Source of the DNA: JBBDYH01 sp040901795
GTDB taxonomy: Bacteria > Planctomycetota > Planctomycetia > Pirellulales > JALHPA01
Reading direction: 5' to 3'
Length of the DNA: 55,450 nt
Assembly: GCA_040901795.1 (NCBI GenBank)
Contig: JBBDYH010000003.1
Location: 1-55,450, forward strand
The position numbers and the translations under genes were made by a program. Every line of letters begins with the position of its first letter. The first letter of the stretch is position 1. Shown here in pieces: positions 1-7,789 of this stretch. The notes beneath the pieces were generated by a model. The model saw only the letters and a program-made list of their open reading frames with translations, searched no databases and had not been told where the DNA came from.

Positions 1-480
<480 letters not shown>

Positions 481-782
481 CACCATTATCAAACGCTCTG
501 GCGATTAGTCCCGCCGAGTGCTTTGGCCTTCGCGGCGACCCGGCGACGAAAGTCTCCGGCGAGCGGGGCGGCGTCAGCCCCCCGATCACGTCGCGATGGA
601 GAACGCGCGCGATGCTCTTGCAGCCCCGGCCGGAAGGCCGGGGTTCCGGCAAGATCATCAACCGAGACCAATAGAGATCGCCAGTTACCACAACCGATTG
701 ATACATGAGCGTACGCCGCCGACAGGTTGCGTGCACAGAGTGAATCGAGTCCGTGCCCGCCTACCGGCGACACGGACTATTT
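481..782 (+). other. 23S-5S internal transcribed spacer
   Basis: About 300 bases without a tRNA or a believable gene; open frames here have no ribosome site and no protein-like composition. It holds one strong hairpin at 624-643, an 8-bp perfect stem closed by a GGAA tetraloop, which could be a processing or structural element of the rRNA precursor. Spacers of this length between linked 23S and 5S genes are unremarkable. Confidence 0.6.
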
Positions 783-891
783 TCCGGTGAACATATCCGA
801 AAGGTCACACCCGTTCCCATTTCGAACACGGCAGTTAAGCTTTCGGGGCCGATGGTAGTGCCAAAAGCGCGAGAGTAGGTATCGCCGGATT
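783..891 (+). rRNA. rrf: 5S ribosomal RNA
   Basis: Recognised by the core CCCATTTCGAACACGGCAGTTAAGC (split here as CCCATTTCGAACACGG then CAGTTAAGC) and the later GATGGTAGTG and GCGAGAGTAGGT blocks, all in the usual order. Terminal TCCGGTGA near 783-790 pairs with TCGCCGGA near 882-889 to close helix I, which sets the ends within a few bases. Length is about 108 nt, slightly shorter than the 115-120 nt of E. coli 5S. Confidence 0.95.
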
Positions 892-900
892 TTTTTCAAC

Positions 901-940
901 AAAACCCCGCTTGGGCTATTTGGCTCAGGCGGGGTTTTTT
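901..940 (+). terminator. rRNA operon rho-independent terminator
   Basis: AAAACCCCGCTTGGGC at 901-916 pairs with GCTCAGGCGGGGTTTT at about 923-938 (one mismatch-free G-U containing stem), followed by a T run ending near 940. It lies 10 bases after 5S rRNA and is the clearest intrinsic terminator in the window. Confidence 0.9.
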
Positions 941-1040
941 GTTTGTTCTGCGTTCACTCGCCAATCACTGGCCCCTTTGCTCGCCGACCGACGGAATGCA
1001 CGCTCCCGAGTATTTACAACGCTCGCACGGCTTACTTAAG

Positions 1041-1424
1041 TTATTCATTGGCTTGTCGGACACGTACAACGACATACGAATTGTCTTCGAGGTCTTCACC
1101 GATTTGAACTCGACCAAACCTGTACCACGTTATTTTTCTCACGCCGTTGCCTAAGTGCGAACTGGGTAACCAAGCACTTCGATCATACTCTCCCTCCGTA
1201 GGGCCATCGTATGGTGCTAAGCCCTGTGTCTCAAACTTCTCATTGTTAGCGAAAGCTTCGAACATTACATCCCCGGGAGAATTGATGTCGAGACTGCTCT
1301 TAATCCAATCGCCGGCGGTGGCGCCGTTTGCCTGAATCGCTTCCAGCGCTTTCACAACGGCAAGTCCATCGACTTTGCCATCCTTGCCTGGAGTTCCATG
1401 GATTGCCAAATTACGAGCGCTCAT
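1041..1424 (-). CDS. hypothetical protein, 127 aa
   Basis: Not recognised. The 127-residue product is soluble-looking with no signal peptide or membrane segment. It is glycine- and aspartate-rich at the N-terminus (HGTPGKDGKVDG) and ends with a strand-rich stretch (DLEDNSYVVVRVRQ). The start codon overlaps the last codons of the frameshifted FG-GAP reading frame, which stops at 1411, so it could be a coupled downstream gene or a further displaced fragment of that pseudogene. The opposite strand gives poorer protein composition. I see no catalytic motif and assign no function. Confidence 0.5.
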   Translation of the reverse strand: MSARNLAIHGTPGKDGKVDGLAVVKALEAIQANGATAGDWIKSSLDINSPGDVMFEAFANNEKFETQGLAPYDGPTEGEYDRSAWLPSSHLGNGVRKITWYRFGRVQIGEDLEDNSYVVVRVRQANE

Positions 1425-2965
1425 AGGTCTGTCCGTCGTCCAGTAACGTCACGCGGCCGTTGCCCTCGAGTGTCATCCCATTCTGATTGAGCCGCGTCGT
1501 GCTCAATTGCGCGCCGGCTTGGATAGTGCTGTTGAGCATACCCCCCGTTGCTGTGCTATCAATCCGCGCTATACCCTTTTGATGCGTCAGAGTATTGGCG
1601 CCTCCTGCCGCAACATAGATGAGTTGCCAACACCCAAACTAGATTGGCCGCCACTGTTGACAAACAAGGCATCGTTGCCGCCGGCGGCGTTGATCGTGAC
1701 AGTCGCCCCCAGTGCTGCAAGCTCGCTTAAATACGCCGGCTGGCCGATTGGATCTGTGCTTTCGTAGACGTACAGTTTCGAGCCGGACCGGATTACGTGG
1801 AATGTGTCTTCACCAGCCGTGCCGTTTATGACTACTAATTGCGGTGTCGTGGCAATGGCTGTGTTAGAGGGGGTGCTTGTGCCGCCGGAATTAAAACTGC
1901 GGACGCGAAGCTCATTGGCGGCCGATGATTCGAGCTTCTTCACCTCAACAGACGTCGCGTTTGCGGCGACCAGTGCGATCGTGACGAAGCCATGGCCGTC
2001 GAATCGCTCGACGCGGAAGCCGGTTTCGTTGACAGAATTGTCAACCCAAGTAACCTGAGCACTGTTAGTGCCCGTGGTCATCGCTGCGAAATTCGTGGGT
2101 GCTGCTGGAGCGCTCACGCCGCTTAGCGACTCGAAGATGTGTACAGCGCCTCGGTCATAGGTGGTTCCGTCCTCAAAAGGCGCAGAGATAACCAGCCGAG
2201 AACCCCAAACCGACACAGAATGGCCGAATGCGTCGCCACTTGACGGCCGGGGATTCGCTAGAGTTTGTAGTAGTTGCGCAGTTTCCGCGTCGAACACGTA
2301 AGTCAAACCCGAGTCGGTAAAACCCGTGTCATCACCTCGTGCTCCCACGAACACGATATTGCCGGACGCTGCAACGGAGCCGCCGAATCTGTCCAGGTAG
2401 GCTGGGGAAGGGTTGTTCCCCCTCCAGCGCAGACTTCCCGTCTCAGCGTCGAAGACGTAGACTGAACCGGCGTCCGTAACTCCTGTATCATCTTAGGTGC
2501 CCCAACGATCACCATGTTTCCCGAAAGCGCGACGGAGCTACCGAAATGGTCCTCGGCCCCTGGCATGGGGTTATTCAAAGTCCAGCGAAGATTCCCCGTG
2601 TCGGCGTCGAACATATAGACCGAACCGGCGTCTCTAGCGCCCGCGTCATCTTTTGTCGCCCCCACAACGACTGTATTTCCGGAGACTGCGACAGAGCCGC
2701 CGAATCCGTCACCGCCGAATGGGTCGCCGGCCAGCGGCGTGGGGTTATTCAGAGTCAAGCGTAGATTGCCCGTCTCAGCGTCGAAGACGTAGACTGAACC
2801 GGCGTCCGTAGCTCCTGTATCATCATTAGGTGCCCCGATAACCACTGTATTGCCCGACGCTGCGACGGACGAACCGAAGTTGTCAGACGATGCTGGTGTG
2901 GGATTACTTAACGTCGAGCGCAAGTTCCCGGTGTCTGCGTCGAAGATGTACGCCGTGCCGGGTTG
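1411..2965 (-). pseudogene. FG-GAP_2 repeat / fibronectin III secreted protein, 5'-truncated and frameshifted
   Basis: Three reading frames must be joined to recover one protein. Frame one (about 2494-2965) has repeated units of the form GSVYVFDAETGNL...FGGSVAVSGNTVVVGA.KDD, which match the FG-GAP_2 beta-propeller repeat. Frame two (about 1630-2492) completes a repeat, then has a fibronectin type III domain (PAAPTNFAA...NTAIATT) and a glycine/aspartate-rich tail. Frame three (1411 to about 1620) continues with IYVAAGGANTLTHQ and ends at a stop. The first shift is a single missing A near 2493: a sister repeat has ATCATCATTAGG where this one has ATCATCTTAGG. The 5' end and signal peptide are missing; at 2965 the sequence changes abruptly into the serine recombinase. 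Such proteins are normally exported surface proteins. Confidence 0.8.
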
Positions 2966-4851
2966 TGTTCGATCAGCTGGTAAACCCGATCCGCCAGCCG
3001 GTCGCGCTTGGGCGGCTGGCGCAACCACACCCAAGTCTCAAGCGCCTCAGTTTCTACAGACCGGTTATCGCCTAGTTCCGCCTGGACCGTGGGTAAAAGA
3101 ACTGGCGTAAAAACTCCGCGGACGTTGGTCCGCTTGCGCCCCGCGCGACGCTCGACGCGGACCCATATTCGGCCGCCGACCAGCTTGCGGAAAACATCCG
3201 CCGCGCGGTGAACCAGATCGCCTCCGAGCTTACCGGCGGCGCCATCTATCAGCAGCTGGGTAAGATTGCCAAGTAGTATGCGGACCTCCTCGGGAGTGAT
3301 AGTGCGCGCTTCCATTGACAGCGCCGATTGCAGACGAGCGCGCTCCGCCTCTTCTGTCAAGCGCTCGAGCTGGGCCGCTCGCACCTTGGCCTTGAGTAGC
3401 GCGCGGTCCTCGTCACTGCCCTCGCCTGCCACGTCGGCGAGGTCGTTGATTTTTCGGGAAATTGCGGCGATCTTGTTCTCCAACCGCTTTAAATCCAGCG
3501 AAATGCGCTCGTCACCCGCGCTATCGAGTTGGACCGCCGAAGCAATTGTCTGTTCCAGCAAATCGCCGTCGCGCTGCAGCAACTCGTCCAGCCGTTGGCA
3601 AACCGCCAGAACCGCTTCCTTGCGCTGAACCACGGTCAAACATGAGCACAGATCGGCGCGCTTACAGGACATCCCATGGCCGCGGCCGCCTGCCTGGTAG
3701 AACCGGATGGGCTTTTGACTACTGCAAGCTTCGCAAAGGAAGCAGTCTGTCAACAGATCCCACAACTGCGGCTCCTTCCGCCGTTTTGGGCCGCGTGGTC
3801 CCAGCTTCAGTTCGGCCAGCAGCTTTTGAAGTTCGGCAAACTGTGGGTCGCCGACAATTCGCAGCTCTTCGCTCTGCACGAAGATTACGTCAGTCTCGGC
3901 GCCGTCGATCTGTGCAACGCGGTCCTTTTTCGACTTCCAGACATTGCGCTTGCGGCCAAAGGCAAAGCGGCCGGTGAGGCGCGGATTGCTGAGCATCCGG
4001 CGATAGGACGGATAGCTCATGTGACCGGACGTCGAACGCGGATCGAACGGCCCGCCAGCCGTCATCCAACGGCGCCAGCCTTCCCGGAGCGGCATTCCGT
4101 TCAGGATCCAGTCAACGTGCTGTCGAATCAGTTCCGCAGCAACGGGATCGACTTCCGGAACTGTGCGCGGCCGTCCGAGCTTCGTGGCGGGCCCAGCAAC
4201 TTCTTTCCGGCGAAAGCCTACCGGCACCGCGCCAGTGACGTACCCGGCTCGGAATAGGCTCGCGATGCCCGAGCGAACATGATCGGCGATCGTGCCCAAA
4301 AGCAGTTCGTCCATGATCCCATGGAAGTAAGCGAGCTGTTTCCAGGTTTTTTCATCCGATGTGTCTATACCCTGCGTAATGCTGATCGCGCGAAGTCCTT
4401 CCTCGACCACTTCCTCCTGAAAGAATTGAAAGCCCTTGTACGCTACGCGGAACAGCCGCGACACTTTAAAAAACAACAAGACGTTGATCAGCTTTTGCTC
4501 GAGGATGAAGCGAATGCGATTGAGACCATCGCGATGGACCTTACGACCACTGACAGCCTCGTCGACACAGACAAACTCGGGCGGTACATAGATGCCGTGG
4601 CCGGCCCCATAGGCGACGCAGTCGCAAACTTGGGCCGTGGTGCTCTGCTGCAGCTTGGTGGAAAAGCGCGAGAGGATACCACCGCTCAAGAGTCCGCGAT
4701 GGTGAGCCCAGGCTAGACGCTCACCAAGCGGACTATCGGGGTCAAATCCTGCTAGCTCAATGCCAGTCTTCAGGGCAGCTTCGGACCAGGTTTCTTGAAC
4801 GAGTTTGGCAAGTTCGGCACTAGCCGAGCCCGCCACTGGCAAATCAGTCAT
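2908..4851 (-). CDS. large serine recombinase, C-terminus replaced
   Basis: Site-specific DNA recombinase of the large serine family. The N-terminal resolvase domain has the catalytic serine in RFST (SRFSTKLQQS, about residues 35-50) and DEAVSGRK-type motifs. A central recombinase domain follows, then a cysteine-rich zinc ribbon (CFLCEACSS...CKRADLCSC) and a long coiled coil (ERISLDLKRLENKIAAISRK onward) typical of integrases of this type. The start at 4851 is chosen because AAAGGAG lies 7 bases upstream; an open frame extends further 5' but is not needed. Near residue 628 the family sequence (LADRVYQLIE) stops and about 20 residues out of frame with the FG-GAP gene finish the ORF, so the terminal helix-turn-helix appears lost. 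Activity is therefore uncertain. Confidence 0.88.
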   Translation of the reverse strand: MTDLPVAGSASAELAKLVQETWSEAALKTGIELAGFDPDSPLGERLAWAHHRGLLSGGILSRFSTKLQQSTTAQVCDCVAYGAGHGIYVPPEFVCVDEAVSGRKVHRDGLNRIRFILEQKLINVLLFFKVSRLFRVAYKGFQFFQEEVVEEGLRAISITQGIDTSDEKTWKQLAYFHGIMDELLLGTIADHVRSGIASLFRAGYVTGAVPVGFRRKEVAGPATKLGRPRTVPEVDPVAAELIRQHVDWILNGMPLREGWRRWMTAGGPFDPRSTSGHMSYPSYRRMLSNPRLTGRFAFGRKRNVWKSKKDRVAQIDGAETDVIFVQSEELRIVGDPQFAELQKLLAELKLGPRGPKRRKEPQLWDLLTDCFLCEACSSQKPIRFYQAGGRGHGMSCKRADLCSCLTVVQRKEAVLAVCQRLDELLQRDGDLLEQTIASAVQLDSAGDERISLDLKRLENKIAAISRKINDLADVAGEGSDEDRALLKAKVRAAQLERLTEEAERARLQSALSMEARTITPEEVRILLGNLTQLLIDGAAGKLGGDLVHRAADVFRKLVGGRIWVRVERRAGRKRTNVRGVFTPVLLPTVQAELGDNRSVETEALETWVWLRQPPKRDRLADRVYQLIEHNPARRTSSTQTPGTCARR

Positions 4852-5136
4852 GTTACGCTCCTTTTGGTGCTCACTCTTGCTAGCCATCGAGCGGATCAGG
4901 TAGTTCCGGAAACCCGGCGCCGCGGTCGCGAGCAGTCGGCAGGAGGGTAGGAAAGGAATATCGCACTGCGGTCGCACGGTGCGAGAACAGTCCGCCTCAG
5001 AAGCAGTACGACAACTTGTAATCGGTTGCAGTTGGCCACCAAGTGGCTTCAAGAGCCGGCTTGATGAACGCCTACTTGCACAGTGGCAATTCCAGCGCGC
5101 TGCCGTCCACGATCGGTGCGCCGCGCTGGAGCAGCC
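4852..5136. other. intergenic region of the recombinase island
   Basis: A stretch of 285 bases upstream of the serine recombinase. The upstream in-frame extension of the recombinase ORF and a 75-codon frame (5049-5276) lack ribosome sites and are rich in serine and arginine, so I treat them as chance frames. No attachment-site core, promoter or hairpin could be picked out with confidence. Confidence 0.4.
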
Positions 5137-5835
5137 CTAGCCACTTTTCTTTTGGAGTGTCTCGACCACGATGAACTCGAAGACATGGATCCGGCTGGCT
5201 GGCAAATCGAGCTTGTGGGTGCCCCGGCCCGCTGACTCAATCCGGAATGCAAGCGATGCGGGGAACCCTGCTTCATTGATCAAGCGACTCTTTTGCTTGG
5301 TGGCCGCACCCGGGGCTGCGTTTTGCCCGAGATGGTGATCGTCGATTGGGTGACCACGCCTGGCCTGATCAACCAATGTGCTGAGGAAATCCCACAATGC
5401 GTTGCGCTCTTCCCAGTCGATAGAAATCTGCTTCGATTCCCAAAACGCTGCGCGCGGTCGTTCGACAATGACCAGGTCGCCAGTCCGTAGTGCTAAGTCA
5501 ATTGCCGCCTCGACGTCGTTGGAGTTCTCGCCAAGTTCTCTCAACAGCCATTCGTGGTTCTGGGCGGTCACGTGACCGAGTTGGAGAGCCACGTCCACAA
5601 TTGCGCGACTGGCAGATACTGCGCGCAGTTTCTGCCACATCCCCGCCGTTCCAAACTTACGAAACAGCTCTCCAAAGTCGCCGCCAAGACGGTCTCGCTC
5701 CTGATCGGAGAGCACTCGGTTCCAGAGCAGCGCGGCGCTTTGCGATCCAAGAACCCGGCTGCGACAGGTCTCCAGCACGTCTAGCGCACTCTTCGACATG
5801 GAGCGGGTCAATTCGCTGCCAGTAATTACGGTCAT
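5137..5835 (-). CDS. hypothetical protein between two recombinases, 232 aa
   Basis: Not recognised. The 232-residue protein starts at 5835 with GGAG about 7-8 bases upstream. It is largely helical and soluble, with an acidic and leucine-rich N-terminal two thirds (LLRELGENSNDVEAAIDLALRTGDLVIVERP) and a basic C-terminus. No signal peptide, membrane segment or zinc motif is visible. It is flanked by the serine recombinase downstream and the tyrosine integrase upstream, all on the same strand, so it may be a cargo or accessory gene of the mobile element. Guesses such as a directionality factor have no sequence support. Confidence 0.6.
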   Translation of the reverse strand: MTVITGSELTRSMSKSALDVLETCRSRVLGSQSAALLWNRVLSDQERDRLGGDFGELFRKFGTAGMWQKLRAVSASRAIVDVALQLGHVTAQNHEWLLRELGENSNDVEAAIDLALRTGDLVIVERPRAAFWESKQISIDWEERNALWDFLSTLVDQARRGHPIDDHHLGQNAAPGAATKQKSRLINEAGFPASLAFRIESAGRGTHKLDLPASRIHVFEFIVVETLQKKSG

Positions 5836-5920
5836 TCCACTACTCCAAGTCTTGTTGTCTTGCGCGTCCTAGTGCTTTCATCGGTTGGGTTTCGCGCGCA
5901 TGGATTGATCAGCATCGACA

Positions 5921-7315
5921 TCAGAATTCGCCGGCTGCGAACGTCGGGCTGTTGATTGGCAACTCGCCCTTAGGCTCGACAACTCGCGCCCAGCGATCGC
6001 CTAACTTCAACGATTCAGGCCAGAGTTGTAGTGTCCCCACAATTTGGGCTCGTTGCGTCTCTGGCCGCGTGTGCGTGTAAACCGCGGTCATTCCCAACAC
6101 TTGCTGCCGACCGAAGCCCGGCGAATGCCCGAGCGTGATTTGCCTCACGAGCGGATCGACGTTCGCCTCTTGCAGTAGCGTCGCGAAGGTGTGGCGCCAG
6201 CTCTTGGGGCACGTCGCTTCTGCCAATCCGATCTGCTTGGTGATGCGGATGAACGAGTTCCGAATCAGGTCCGCCTTAATCGCTCCGGCATCCTGCCAGA
6301 CGCGCCGAGCGACCCGCGCGAAGTCCCGGCGCGAGAGCGGCTCGCCCAGCTCCCGCTCCCGCTCAGCTGCCTGGCGTTCTAGTGACTTCGCCAGTCTCGC
6401 GCGAGTCATACCGACCAGCCGGGGGCACTGACGGCCCTTGCGGACGAACACGAGGCCGGCAAGTCGGTCTGCGATAACGCGGCGCAGCACGGCCACCATC
6501 TCAGCCACTAGCGGAATTTTGCGCTCCGAGCCGGTCTTAATGCGCCAGTCGAGTTCGGCTTTGTTGCGTACATGCAGCCAGCCCTGCTCGAGGTCAACAT
6601 CCTCGATGAGCAGGTGCGCCAGCTCGCCGGGGCGCATGCCCGTCTTGGCCAGCGTGAGATTAATCGGGAACGCCCAGTCGTCGGCGTGCTGCAAGAACGC
6701 CAGCTCTGAGCGCGCGTCGAATACGAACACCGGCTTGGCATCCTGCACCCGGACCCGCCTCTGATTCAGACCTAAGAAGGGGTTTTCGGCGTAAGGCGGC
6801 AGGTGACGTTTCTTCGCCGCAAAGCCATACAGCGAACGGCACACTTCGAGGATGAAGCGGCGACCTTTGTCGCGAAGCGCGCGCCGCGGCGTGTGCTGGT
6901 GCCCATTCGGCGCGATGCGCACCGAGCGGAGGTACGCGATGAAGTCATCGACGCACACTTCGTGCGCGCGTACGTCGGTACCGTTCGTAAATCTCTCGAG
7001 ATACCTCGAAGCCGCGTCGTAGCGCCGCACGGTGGCGATTGACGAGCCGAGGACATTCTCATGATGCGCAAGGAATCGGCGGCGCAGCACAGCGACCGAG
7101 AGCGGTTGAAAACTGAGAGCAGCCGGCGCGCCTGCCTCGAGCTGCGATTTGACTTGGACCGCGTGGCGGGCAGCTTCCTCGGCCGTGTCGCCGACGCGGC
7201 GGCGGACTGGCCGATTCCCCTCTCGGTAATACACCCACCAGGCACCATGATGGGTGTAACAGGAGACCTGGCCAATGCGCATTCGCGCGGCCGATTTACG
7301 TCGTGAACGAGCCAC
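5921..7315 (-). CDS. tyrosine recombinase / integrase
   Basis: Phage-type integrase. An N-terminal AP2-like arm-binding region contains GAWWVYYREGNRPVRRRVG, a SAM-like core-binding domain follows, and the catalytic domain begins near residue 200. Catalytic residues visible are the first Arg in TGMRPGEL, the second Arg and His in KSWRHTFATLL, a further His in LGHSPG and the nucleophilic Tyr in AVYTHTRPETQ. The usual first His of the HxxR box is Lys (KSWR). I chose the GTG at 7315 because AGGAGG lies 8 bases upstream; an ATG further 5' at 7379-7381 has no such site. The gene is transcribed away from tRNA-Ser, 125 bases from its 3' end, the standard position for an integrase that used a tRNA as its attachment site. 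Confidence 0.92.
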   Translation of the reverse strand: MARSRRKSAARMRIGQVSCYTHHGAWWVYYREGNRPVRRRVGDTAEEAARHAVQVKSQLEAGAPAALSFQPLSVAVLRRRFLAHHENVLGSSIATVRRYDAASRYLERFTNGTDVRAHEVCVDDFIAYLRSVRIAPNGHQHTPRRALRDKGRRFILEVCRSLYGFAAKKRHLPPYAENPFLGLNQRRVRVQDAKPVFVFDARSELAFLQHADDWAFPINLTLAKTGMRPGELAHLLIEDVDLEQGWLHVRNKAELDWRIKTGSERKIPLVAEMVAVLRRVIADRLAGLVFVRKGRQCPRLVGMTRARLAKSLERQAAERERELGEPLSRRDFARVARRVWQDAGAIKADLIRNSFIRITKQIGLAEATCPKSWRHTFATLLQEANVDPLVRQITLGHSPGFGRQQVLGMTAVYTHTRPETQRAQIVGTLQLWPESLKLGDRWARVVEPKGELPINSPTFAAGEF

Positions 7316-7333
7316 ACCGAGCACCTCCTGGTG

Positions 7334-7365
7334 CACGCGTTGTGCACCAAATGTGCACCACGAGC
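7334..7365. promoter_or_regulatory. clustered TGCAC motifs upstream of the integrase
   Basis: Three TGCAC-containing motifs, the last two within the palindrome GTGCAC, occur in about 30 bases just upstream of the chosen integrase start. Closely spaced short palindromes in this position suggest a binding site for a regulator or for the recombinase itself. No protein can be assigned. Confidence 0.35.
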
Positions 7366-7388
7366 GGTTTTCACAGCGCAAAGAAATA

Positions 7389-7419
7389 CGCTAAGTAGTG
7401 TTTTCTCAACTACTTAGCG
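7389..7419. repeat. perfect 11-bp inverted repeat between integrase and tRNA-Ser
   Basis: CGCTAAGTAGT and its exact reverse complement ACTACTTAGCG are separated by nine bases. The position, 21 bases from the 3' end of tRNA-Ser and upstream of the integrase, fits an arm-type recombinase site, an integrase operator, or a terminator for the tRNA transcript. A terminator is less likely because the trailing U run is absent. Confidence 0.6.
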
Positions 7420-7439
7420 CATCAGGCGTAGAACGCAAG

Positions 7440-7528
7440 CGGAGAGGACAGGATTCGAACCTGCGGACCAGTGTAACCCGGTCACGGCTTTAGCAAAGCC
7501 GCGCTATAGACCACTCAGCCACCTCTCC
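7440..7528 (-). tRNA. tRNA-Ser (anticodon GCU)
   Basis: On the minus strand GGAGAGG (7522-7528) pairs with CCTCTCC (7441-7447) as acceptor stem, with G at 7440 as the discriminator expected for serine. The anticodon loop is TTGCTAA, giving GCT, which reads AGC and AGU serine codons. A long variable arm (ACCGGGTTACACTGGT) and a TTCGAATCC T-loop are present. The 3' CCA is not encoded. An integrase gene lies immediately 3', suggesting that the tRNA end was an insertion target. Confidence 0.96.
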
Positions 7529-7789
7529 GGGGAATCATGATTCTAGTCAGTTACGCCGGACTGGCAAGCGCCTTTTAACGGATTCCAACGCCCCAAGTGC
7601 ATTACGGCTTGGGGGTTGCGACGGTTCGCCGCTTCTGCAGCGGTGGCGTTCTGCGCCGTTACCTCATAGCGGAAGCCGCCAGGATTCCGTCACGCCAGCG
7701 GACCCGCGGCAAGCTGAAGCTTGAACTCCAACGGCCCAGATAAGGTACATTAGCTGGGACTCCGAGTCGCCTTTTGAGGTTCATCTGCG
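7529..7789. other. intergenic region with a GGAG hairpin repeat
   Basis: No gene is seen. On the minus strand a GGAG-led hairpin (CAAGCTTCAGCTTG) occupies 7709-7729. Closely similar copies occur at 23645-23665 and 33519-33563. A weak promoter for the following peptidase gene must lie here but no clear -35/-10 pair stands out. Confidence 0.5.

Noticed and set aside
5049..5276. 75-codon minus-strand ORF
   Set aside because: Ser/Arg-rich, overlaps the 3' end of the 5137 gene in another frame, no ribosome site.
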